DNA from: CAXMWX01 sp051008185 | Lineage (GTDB): Bacteria; Pseudomonadota; Gammaproteobacteria; Eutrophobiales; Eutrophobiaceae | DNA: 7,813 bases | Direction: 5' to 3' | NCBI GenBank assembly: GCA_051008185.1 | Contig: JBPCXW010000010.1 | Coordinates: forward strand, 1-7,813 | Part shown: positions 1 to 7,813 of the stretch, one piece after another | Layout of the letters: each line of letters opens with the position of its first letter | How positions within the stretch are numbered: position 1 is the first letter of the stretch | The notes under the pieces: generated by a model | Databases searched by the model: none | What the model saw: only the letters and a program-made list of their open reading frames with translations | Told to the model about the DNA's origin: nothing | Translations under genes and position numbers: made by a program

Positions 1-1402
1 GCCCCATCGCGATACCGGCGACCGGTGCCTTGATATGGACACCCGCATCCATCAGGGCAAGACTGGTCCCACACACAGACGCCATAGAGCTGGAACCATT
101 GGATTCGGTGATCTCGGAGACCACCCGGATGACATAGGGAAACTCTTCCGCCGTCGGCATCACCGCCATGACACCGCGCTTGGCCAGACGCCCATGCCCT
201 ATCTCACGCCGCCGTGGCGAGCCCACCCTGCCGGTCTCACCGACACAAAAAGGTGGGAAGTTGTAATGCAACATAAACGGGTCGCGACGCTCACCTTCAA
301 TCGCATCAATGATCTGCGCGTCCCTGTCAGTGCCGAGGGTCGCGGCCACAATGGCCTGCGTCTCACCGCGGGTGAACAAGGCGGAACCGTGGGCGCGGGG
401 CAGAATCCCGACAGCAACGGAGACCGGACGAACCGTTTTATTATCACGCCCGTCAATACGCGGCTCACCGGCAATAATACCCCCGCGCACCGTGCTGCTT
501 TCCAACTGCTCCACCATAGCGTGAATGACGGCCTCCTCCCATTTATCCTCAAACTCTTCCAGTATCGCGCCAACCGCCTCATCGGTGATCTCCCTGATAC
601 GCTCCTTGCGGCTCAGCTTGTCAGTAATGGAGTAGGCCTCGCGCAGCAAGTCTGTACAACGCTTCTCTACTTGTTCCTGTAACTCGGCATCGGTTGCCGG
701 TGCCTCCCAATCCCAGGGCTTGATCCCGGCCTCGTCGGCCAGTTGTTTGATGTTCTCTATTACCACCTGCATCTGCTCATGCCCGTAGTTCACCGCGCCC
801 AGCATCACTTCTTCCGACAATAACCGGGCCTCGGATTCCACCATCAACACAGAGCTGCTGGTACCGGCAACAACCAGATCCAACTCGGAAGAGGTCAGAT
901 CAGAAAAGGTCGGGTTCAACAGATACTCGCCGTTGCGGTAACCGACTCTGGCACCACCGATAGGCCCGCTAAAAGGCGCGCCTGACAACACGACAGAGGC
1001 GGAGGCGCCGATCATGGCGGGAATATCCGGATCAATCTCGGGATCCAGTGACATCACGGTCGCAATCACCTGCACTTCGTTCCTGTATCCCTTCGGGAAC
1101 AGCGGGCGTATGGGTCTGTCAATCAAACGCGCGGTAAGCGTCTCTTTTTCAGACGGCCGACCCTCGCGCTTGAAAAAACCGCCCGGAATTTTACCGGCGG
1201 CATAGGTCTTTTCCTGATAATCCACCGTCAGCGGGAAAAAGTCCCGCCCTTCCCTCGCCTCTTTGCTCGCCACGCAAGTGACCAGCACAACCGTGTCGCC
1301 CATACTTACCAGCACCGAGCCGGATGCCTGACGGGCGATCTTGCCTGTCTCCAGCACCACCCGGGCACTGCCGTATTGAAACTCTTTCTTGACCTCTTTC
1401 AT
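1..1402 (-). CDS. pnp: Polyribonucleotide nucleotidyltransferase (PNPase), 3' end cut off by the window
   Basis: PNPase is a trimeric phosphorolytic 3'-to-5' exoribonuclease of the cytoplasm and part of the RNA degradosome in E. coli. The reading frame is open from the ATG at 1402 to the window edge, giving 467 codons; the family is about 700 residues. The start MKEVKKEFQYG matches the family N-terminus. The first RNase PH domain carries FFKREGRPSEKE and LIDRPIRPLFPKGY. An all-helical linker follows, then the second RNase PH domain with GEPRIDGRD, HGSALFTRGETQ and the phosphate-binding GSSSMASVCG near residues 436-445. The frame ends at AGIAMG, colinear with E. coli residue 467. The catalytic aspartates (486 and 492 in E. 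coli) and the KH and S1 domains therefore lie outside the window. AGGA (1411-1414), 8 bases before the ATG, is a good ribosome site. The gene lies 103 bases after rpsO, the usual arrangement. No frameshift is seen. Identification is very secure. Confidence 0.98.
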   Translation of the reverse strand, partial: MKEVKKEFQYGSARVVLETGKIARQASGSVLVSMGDTVVLVTCVASKEAREGRDFFPLTVDYQEKTYAAGKIPGGFFKREGRPSEKETLTARLIDRPIRPLFPKGYRNEVQVIATVMSLDPEIDPDIPAMIGASASVVLSGAPFSGPIGGARVGYRNGEYLLNPTFSDLTSSELDLVVAGTSSSVLMVESEARLLSEEVMLGAVNYGHEQMQVVIENIKQLADEAGIKPWDWEAPATDAELQEQVEKRCTDLLREAYSITDKLSRKERIREITDEAVGAILEEFEDKWEEAVIHAMVEQLESSTVRGGIIAGEPRIDGRDNKTVRPVSVAVGILPRAHGSALFTRGETQAIVAATLGTDRDAQIIDAIEGERRDPFMLHYNFPPFCVGETGRVGSPRRREIGHGRLAKRGVMAVMPTAEEFPYVIRVVSEITESNGSSSMASVCGTSLALMDAGVHIKAPVAGIAMG

Positions 1403-1505
1403 GGATATTGTCCTGACTGTTTATTTATGCGGAATGAATAATGACCGGCCTGCGACGGCTGACCTGTTTGTGATATGTCTATTGCTAATGATTGGCGAGG
1501 GGATA

Positions 1506-1775
1506 TTACTTTCTTAAACCAAGTCTATCTATCAGATCACGGTAACGATCAATATCCTTGCTTTTCAGATAATCAAGCAACTTGCGGCGCTGATTCACCA
1601 TCCGCAACAAGCCCTGCCGTGAATGATGATCTTTGCCATGTGCCTTGAAGTGATCGGACAGATCGGTAATACGCGCGGTAAGCAAGGCCACCTGTACCTC
1701 AGGTGAGCCGGTATCGGTACCGCCCCGTTGATAATCTCTTACGATATCAGCCTTCTGTTGCTGATTCATTGACAT
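1506..1775 (-). CDS. rpsO: 30S ribosomal protein S15
   Basis: S15 binds the central domain of 16S rRNA early in 30S assembly and forms a bridge to the 50S subunit. The product is 89 residues, the usual family length. It carries the hallmark segments DTGSPEVQVALLTARI (residues 21-36), KDHHSRQGLLRMV and the C-terminal RRKLLDYLK and LIDRLGLRK. The ATG at 1775 gives the canonical length; a second ATG two codons later is possible. The ribosome site for this ATG is weak: GAGAG lies 10 bases upstream. A better GGAG (1802-1805) serves an out-of-frame ATG at 1795, described with the leader. The gene sits between truB and pnp as in E. coli, where S15 represses its own translation through its leader; whether that holds here is inference. 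The stop is TAA. No anomaly is seen in the protein. Confidence 0.98.
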   Translation of the reverse strand: MSMNQQQKADIVRDYQRGGTDTGSPEVQVALLTARITDLSDHFKAHGKDHHSRQGLLRMVNQRRKLLDYLKSKDIDRYRDLIDRLGLRK

Positions 1776-1818
1776 GATATTTCTACTCTCAACATTTAAC
1801 TCTCCGGTAAAATCGGAA
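1776..1818 (-). promoter_or_regulatory. rpsO leader with hairpin, Shine-Dalgarno and 9-codon overlapping frame (possible translational operator)
   Basis: On the minus strand TTCCG (1814-1818) can pair with CGGAG (1802-1806) around a 7-base loop (1807-1813). The 3' arm contains GGAG, the best Shine-Dalgarno in the leader. The loop is complementary at 6 of 7 positions to GTTAAAT (1794-1800) just downstream, so a pseudoknot is conceivable. GGAG is 6 bases before an ATG at 1795 that opens a 9-codon frame, MLRVEISCQ. This frame stops at 1766, inside rpsO, and overlaps its start in another frame. E. coli S15 is known to trap the ribosome on a pseudoknot in the rpsO leader. An analogous role here is inference from pairing alone. 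A start at about 1814 from the candidate promoter would remove most of the hairpin's 5' arm. Confidence 0.3.
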
Positions 1819-1820
1819 CC

Positions 1821-1849
1821 ATTGTAACCACACCCCCTATTATCTACAA
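1821..1849 (-). promoter_or_regulatory. Candidate sigma-70 promoter for rpsO
   Basis: The minus strand reads TTGTAG (1844-1849), a 17-base spacer, then TACAAT (1821-1826). The -10 matches the consensus at 5 of 6 positions and the spacing is ideal, but the -35 keeps only TTG. Transcription would begin near 1813-1814, about 40 bases before the rpsO ATG. E. coli also has an rpsO promoter in the truB-rpsO gap, which supports the position but does not prove it. Confidence 0.45.
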
Positions 1850-1882
1850 GATAAAATCGCCGCCCCCGCAGGGCAATGGGAT

Positions 1883-2803
1883 TCAGCGATTCAACAGCCG
1901 TTTTGGCGCAATTCTGCCATCTTCAAGCACCTCGCCAATCCCCAGAAAGCACTGCTCATCCTCATCATACAGGCGCACCAGACCGGCGGTGGGGGCATGC
2001 GGCACCAGCACCGCCTGACCCTGACACAGATAATAGGCCACCGCCTCCAGCAACCGCACCTCGGGCAACCCGGCGAGTACGGCATCTACGGGCAATAAGC
2101 GCGCATCCAGTTGCTCCAGTCCGGCCTCGGCGAGTGCCTGCAACTCCGGCAGGCTGATCATCTGCTCGGCCGTAAAAGGGCCGGAGGCTAGCCGACGCAG
2201 AGACTTGACATGCGCCCCGCATCCAAGCTCGCGGCCAATATCCTGCGCCAGGGTACGGATGTAAGTGCCTTTTGAACACTTGACGGCAATGGACAAGGTA
2301 TCAACAGTGAAACCCTGTAACACGATCTCGTCAATACGAATCTCTCGCGCCTGCCGCTCTACTTCCTTACCCTGATATGCCAGTTTATACAAAGGCTGGC
2401 CGTTTTGTTTCACCGCAGAATACATCGGCGGCACCTGTTGCGTCAGCCCCAAAAATCCGGCCAGCACGGCTTGTATCTGCTGTTCGGTCAAGGCGGGGAT
2501 GGGCTGGCTGGCAACGATCTCGCCCGCCGCATCACCGGTGGTTGTCTCCGCACCCAGTTGGCAGACAGCCTCATAGTGTTTATCCGCCTCCAGCAAAAAG
2601 GCGGAAAACTTGGTGGCCTCGCCCAGACACAGGGGCAACAGACCGGTCGCGCCCTTGTCAAGGCTACCGGTATGCCCGGCCTTCTGCGCCTGAAACAAAC
2701 GCTTTACCTGCTGCAGGGCCTCATTTGATGTGATGCCGGACGGTTTATCCAGCAACACGATCCCGTCAACGGGGCGGCCCCGGTGCTTTCTCTTCCTGCC
2801 CAT
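1883..2803 (-). CDS. truB: tRNA pseudouridine(55) synthase TruB
   Basis: TruB converts uridine 55 in the T-loop of most elongator tRNAs to pseudouridine and also acts as a tRNA chaperone. The 306-residue product is close to the family length of about 300-315. Visible motifs are the N-terminal DGIVLLDKPSGITSNEAL (13-30), the catalytic segment GHTGSLDKGATG with the presumed nucleophile Asp49 (43-54), and LPLCLGEATKF (56-66). The conserved Tyr77 lies in ADKHY, and CSKGTYIRTL (176-185) follows. A C-terminal PUA-like region runs from about 250 to 306 and includes GLVRLYDEDE. The two residues after the catalytic Asp are Lys-Gly, where E. coli has Pro-Leu; this is unusual but the rest of the motif is intact. 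The ATG lies 18 bases after the rbfA stop with only a weak GGT/AG-type ribosome site, so coupling to rbfA translation is likely. The stop is TGA. Confidence 0.97.
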   Translation of the reverse strand: MGRKRKHRGRPVDGIVLLDKPSGITSNEALQQVKRLFQAQKAGHTGSLDKGATGLLPLCLGEATKFSAFLLEADKHYEAVCQLGAETTTGDAAGEIVASQPIPALTEQQIQAVLAGFLGLTQQVPPMYSAVKQNGQPLYKLAYQGKEVERQAREIRIDEIVLQGFTVDTLSIAVKCSKGTYIRTLAQDIGRELGCGAHVKSLRRLASGPFTAEQMISLPELQALAEAGLEQLDARLLPVDAVLAGLPEVRLLEAVAYYLCQGQAVLVPHAPTAGLVRLYDEDEQCFLGIGEVLEDGRIAPKRLLNR

Positions 2804-2821
2804 ATTGTCACTGCTACCGGG

Positions 2822-3175
2822 TTAGTCCTGCTTGACCGAATCAAGCAGTGCATTGAGACGGTTGGCGCGCTCAATGGATTCGTCATAAATAAATGTCAGT
2901 CTGGGCACCATCTTGAGCGGCAAGGTCTTGGCGAGATGGTGTCTGAAATGCCCGGCCATGTCATTCAATCTGGCTTGCAGTGCAACCGCATCCAACTCTT
3001 TTGTTTGTTGCAAGAAGGTAAAATAAACCTTGGCGTTTTTCATATCAGGGCTGACATCGGTTGCTGACAAGGTGATCATGCCCAGCTCCTGAGTCAATTC
3101 ACGTTGTATCACCACCGCCAACTCACGCTGTACCTGATCGGCGACACGCTGGTTGCGCCCGTATTCTCTGGCCAT
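2822..3175 (-). CDS. rbfA: Ribosome-binding factor A
   Basis: RbfA is a small KH-fold protein that binds the 30S subunit, helps mature the 5' end of 16S rRNA and supports growth in the cold. The product is 117 residues, a little shorter than the 133 of E. coli. It begins MAREYGRNQRVADQVQRELA and contains the family segments AKVYFTFL (48-55) and PRLTFIYDES (91-100), with a basic helical stretch (HFRHHLAKTLPLK) between them. The ATG at 3175 is 6 bases after the infB stop. AGGA (3190-3193), inside the end of infB, is 14 bases from the ATG, longer than ideal, so translation probably depends on ribosomes finishing infB. Its place between infB and truB is the conserved one. The C-terminal tail is short, as is common outside the enterobacteria. 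Confidence 0.96.
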   Translation of the reverse strand: MAREYGRNQRVADQVQRELAVVIQRELTQELGMITLSATDVSPDMKNAKVYFTFLQQTKELDAVALQARLNDMAGHFRHHLAKTLPLKMVPRLTFIYDESIERANRLNALLDSVKQD

Positions 3176-3181
3176 TACAAG

Positions 3182-5633
<2,452 letters not shown>

Positions 5634-5641
<8 letters not shown>

Positions 5642-7160
5642 TGGCGCTATCCTCCTGTGCTTCCTCTTCTGCTTCAAACCAGGGTTGGCGTGCTGTCATG
5701 ATCAATTCACTGGCACGCGCTTTTTCCATACCTTCCACTTCCATCAGTTCATCTACGGACTGCTCGGCCAGGTCTTCCATCGTCACCACGCCGCGCCCGG
5801 CAAGTTCATAAGCCAGTGTATCGTCCATACCCTCCATGCCGATCAAATCATCGGCCGGCTTGGCGTCCGCCAGGCGTTCTTCGTTTGCTATCGCACGGGT
5901 CAGCATGATGTCACGAGCCCGGTCTCTGAGTTCTTTCACCAGGGCCTCATCAAACTCTTCAATATCCAGCATCTCGCCTTCCGGCACATAGGCGACCTCT
6001 TCCACACTGGAAAAACCTTCCTGCACCAGAATGATGGCTATCTCTTCATCTACATCCAGTTGTTCCATAAACATCTTGTGTAATTCCTGTGACTCGGTCT
6101 CGGTCTTTTCATCCGCCTGCTCTACCGACATCACATTCAGTTCCCAGCGGGTCAATTCGCTGGCCAGTTTCACATTCTGCCCGCCCCGGCCTATGGCCTG
6201 CGACAGGTTTTCCTCGGCCACCGCCACATCCATACTATGTGCATCCTCATCCACCATGATGGACACCACCTCGGCGGGCGCCATCGCATTGATCACGAAC
6301 TGTGCCGGATTTTCATCCCACAGCACGATATCAACGCGCTCGCCGCCCAGTTCGTTGGATACCGCCTGCACGCGGGAGCCGCGCATACCGACACAGGCCC
6401 CTATCGGATCAATCCGGCTGTCATTGGCACGCACCGCTATCTTGGCGCGCAGGCCCGGGTCTCTGGCACCGCCGATAATGTCTATCAGCCCCTCGTTGAT
6501 CTCCGGCACTTCAATCTCGAATAATTCAATGAGCAACTCGGGTGCGGTACGGCTGAGTAACAACTGTGAATCACGATTTTCAGGCGGCACCACCGCTTGC
6601 AGATAGGCACGGATACGCTCACCCGGCCTGACTGCCTCACGCGGGATCATTGCCTCCCGCGGGATCATCCCCTCGGCGTTGTTACCCAAATCAAGAATGA
6701 CACTACCCCGTTCAACCCGCTTGACCTGACCACTGACTATTTCACCGACACGATTGATATAGGCGTCATAAACCCGCTGCCGTTCAGCCTTGCGTACTTT
6801 TTGCACGATCACCTGTTTCGCGGCCTGCGCGGCGATGCGACCGAACTCAACTGACTTCATCGGTTCTTCTATGAAACCCTCCAGCTCAATCGCAGGGTCT
6901 TTTTCTTTGGCATCGCTCAACCTGATTTCACGCGATGGTGTCTCCAGCGATTCCACCTGATCCTCAACCACCAGCCACTGGCGGAAAGTCTCATAGTCAC
7001 CCGTCTCCTGATTGATAGCCACACGCACCTCAACGTCCTCGCGGTTACGTTTCTTGGTGGCACTGGCGAGTGCCGCCTCTATCGCTTCAAAAATAAGTTC
7101 TTTGGAGACGCCCTTTTCATTGGACACTGCCTCCACAACCATTAGTATTTCTCTATTCAT
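5634..7160 (-). CDS. nusA: Transcription termination/antitermination factor NusA
   Basis: NusA binds RNA polymerase and nascent RNA and modulates pausing, intrinsic termination and antitermination, including on rRNA operons. The product is 508 residues (E. coli 495). An N-terminal polymerase-binding domain (1 to about 125; MNREILMVVEAVSNEKG at the start) is followed by an S1 domain (about 135-200). KH1 contains GACVGMRGSRVQAV (254-267) and KH2 contains QAIGRGGQNVKLA (321-333). Two acidic helix-hairpin repeats (about 365-425 and 436-493) are typical of gammaproteobacterial NusA; in E. coli the second contacts the alpha C-terminal domain of polymerase. The tail is Glu-rich. Residues 165-176 are an exact double MIPREA, encoded by an 18-bp tandem repeat. 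The ATG at 7160 has a modest GGGA about 11 bases upstream and lies 46 bases after the rimP stop. The TGA stop is embedded in the infB start. NusA autoregulates this operon in E. coli; that is not shown here. Confidence 0.98.
5651..5656 (-). promoter_or_regulatory. Strong ribosome binding site deciding the infB start
   Basis: AGGAGG on the minus strand lies 9 bases upstream of the ATG at 5641 and inside the last codons of nusA. It is the strongest Shine-Dalgarno in the window. It fixes the infB start at MPDVTIRQ rather than at the TTG 36 bases further upstream. Confidence 0.85.
6633..6668 (-). repeat. 18-bp tandem duplication inside nusA
   Basis: Two adjacent 18-base units (6633-6650 and 6651-6668) differ at one position (6639 versus 6657, a synonymous third base). 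Each encodes MIPREA, at NusA residues 165-176 in the S1 domain. E. coli NusA has the degenerate pair VILRED-MLPREN at the same place, so total length is unchanged. This suggests homogenisation of an old repeat rather than an insertion. Confidence 0.85.
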
Positions 7161-7206
7161 CTACTGTTATTTCCCGAATGCTCATAAACTGTTTAGTTGT
7201 AACTAT

Positions 7207-7656
7207 TTACCCCTGCCAGATCAGATTGGCCTTACGCACCACATCCAGCGGGATTTCATATACCTCTTCTTCATCACTGCGAACTGTCACCGCAGTATCA
7301 TCCACTGCCTCCAGATAACCGCTCAACTTGTTACGCCCGGCTATTTTCCCGCGCAGTTTCAAACTGACTTTCTCGCCCAGATAACGCCGAAATTGCGCCG
7401 CGCTGAACAGCGGCCTGTCAAGACCGGGGGAAGACACCTCCAGGGTATAACCGCCCCGCACCGGCCCTTCCACATCCAGCACCGCCGACACCTGACGGCT
7501 AACCGCCTCACAATCCGCCAGGGTGATCCCCTGCTCCGCGTCAATATAAATCCGTATCAACTGCCCGTCGGCCTGTTCAATCCCCCACAACTGATAACCC
7601 AGCCCGGCCACCACGGGTTGCAGCAAGGTCTCAAGCCCTGTCGCTTGCCCGCTCAT
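7207..7656 (-). CDS. rimP: Ribosome maturation factor RimP
   Basis: RimP binds the 30S precursor and speeds assembly of the S12-containing central pseudoknot region. From the ATG at 7656 the product is 149 residues, matching the family (E. coli about 150). The N-terminal alpha/beta domain includes LETLLQPVVAGLGYQLWGIE (8-27), LIRIYIDAEQGITLADCE (33-50) and the signature LEVSSPGLDRPL (72-83). The C-terminal SH3-like domain (about 90-149) ends RKANLIWQG, equivalent to the KANLVPHF end in E. coli. The frame extends upstream to a GTG at 7689, but that extension reads through a terminator hairpin and has no family similarity, so the ATG is chosen. Its ribosome site is poor: CAGG is only 3 bases from the ATG. 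A strong intrinsic terminator ends 11 bases before the ATG, so expression needs read-through or antitermination. nusA follows 46 bases downstream. Confidence 0.96.
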   Translation of the reverse strand: MSGQATGLETLLQPVVAGLGYQLWGIEQADGQLIRIYIDAEQGITLADCEAVSRQVSAVLDVEGPVRGGYTLEVSSPGLDRPLFSAAQFRRYLGEKVSLKLRGKIAGRNKLSGYLEAVDDTAVTVRSDEEEVYEIPLDVVRKANLIWQG

Positions 7657-7667
7657 CAGCCTGAAAC

Positions 7668-7688
7668 AAAAAATGGGCCGACGGCCCA
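7668..7688 (-). terminator. Strong intrinsic terminator immediately upstream of rimP
   Basis: On the minus strand TGGGCC-GTC-GGCCCA (7674-7688) forms a perfect 6-bp stem and is followed by six T residues (7668-7673). The upstream GAAGG could extend the stem by pairing with the T-run. The T-run ends 11 bases before the rimP ATG. This leaves no room for a conventional promoter between terminator and gene, so it may act as an attenuator for the whole operon. On the plus strand no T-run follows, so it works in one direction only. Confidence 0.88.
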
Positions 7689-7701
7689 CCTTCTACAACA
7701 C

Positions 7702-7710
7702 ATTAGATCA
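7702..7710 (-). promoter_or_regulatory. Possible extended -10 promoter at the operon head
   Basis: The minus strand shows TGA-TCTAAT: a TG extension and a -10 with 5 of 6 consensus positions. No convincing -35 lies 16-18 bases upstream. Transcription would start near 7695, a few bases before the terminator hairpin at 7674-7688. The main promoter could instead lie outside the window, so this is a weak call. Confidence 0.25.
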
Positions 7711-7763
7711 CTCCGTGGCGCGGCAACGCCTGTTGCGGGATTCAATCTGCTACCGACAGGCAC

Positions 7764-7787
7764 AAAAAAACCCCTTCGTGCGGGGCT
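7764..7787 (-). terminator. Intrinsic terminator of an upstream minus-strand transcript
   Basis: On the minus strand CCCC (7782-7785 complement) pairs with GGGG (7771-7774 complement) around a 7-base loop. Seven T residues follow (7764-7770), and the AG before the stem can extend the pairing into the T-run. It lies about 110 bases before rimP and most likely ends whatever gene is upstream beyond 7813. The 26 bases left at the window edge are too few to identify that gene. Confidence 0.8.
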
Positions 7788-7813
7788 ACCGGCAAACTCT
7801 ATATGGATAGTGG

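Noticed and set aside
35..682. Plus-strand open frame of 215 codons opposite pnp
   Set aside because: It lies antisense to a highly conserved, intact pnp frame and its translation is low-complexity with no recognisable domain. It is a codon-usage shadow.
1853..1874. GCCC/GGGC stem followed by four T residues after truB as a terminator
   Set aside because: The stem is only 4 bp, the T-run is short and separated by several bases, and transcription must continue into rpsO in the conserved operon.
5642..5677. 12-residue N-terminal extension of IF2 from a TTG codon
   Set aside because: The downstream ATG has an ideal AGGAGG and yields the conserved IF2 N-terminus. The extension lies wholly within the nusA tail.
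7185..7195. Near-palindrome TAAACTGTTTA between rimP and nusA as an operator
   Set aside because: It is a single AT-rich 11-mer with no second copy, no associated promoter and no known regulator site that I can match. Chance is likely.
7657..7689. 11-residue N-terminal extension of RimP from a GTG codon
   Set aside because: It would translate through the terminator hairpin and T-run, and it lies outside the usual family N-terminus.

Overview
The whole window is one minus-strand gene cluster. It reads, in transcription order from right to left, rimP - nusA - infB - rbfA - truB - rpsO - pnp. This is the conserved bacterial transcription/translation operon known from Escherichia coli as rimP-nusA-infB-rbfA-truB-rpsO-pnp. 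The gene order, the NusA with two C-terminal acidic repeats, the long IF2 N-terminus and the close colinearity of every protein with its enterobacterial counterpart point to a gammaproteobacterium of moderate GC content. The sequence alone does not let me name a genus.

Layout from the operon head. Positions 7690-7813 hold no gene. They contain an intrinsic terminator (7764-7787) that probably ends an upstream transcript, then about 75 bases with small alternative hairpins and a possible extended -10 promoter. A second, strong intrinsic terminator (7668-7688) ends only 11 bases before the rimP start codon. rimP (7207-7656) is followed by nusA (5634-7160). infB (3182-5641) overlaps the end of nusA by 8 bases, and rbfA (2822-3175) and truB (1883-2803) follow closely. 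The 107-base truB-rpsO gap holds a candidate rpsO promoter and a structured leader. rpsO (1506-1775) and a 103-base gap come next, then pnp, which runs off the left edge after 467 codons.

The genes form a functional set. RimP and RbfA mature the 30S subunit, S15 is a primary 16S rRNA-binding protein of that subunit, and IF2 starts translation on it. NusA controls pausing, termination and antitermination. TruB modifies the tRNA T-loop, and PNPase degrades RNA. Both the nusA-infB overlap and the short infB-rbfA-truB gaps suggest translational coupling.

I see no mobile element, CRISPR array, tRNA, rRNA or foreign island, and no evidence of an undescribed biological system. The points worth a second look are regulatory or small-scale: the terminator almost touching rimP, the rpsO leader with its tiny overlapping reading frame, an altered TruB catalytic motif, and an 18-bp tandem repeat inside nusA. 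Two automatic-looking starts, an upstream GTG for rimP and an upstream TTG for infB, are replaced here by internal ATG codons.
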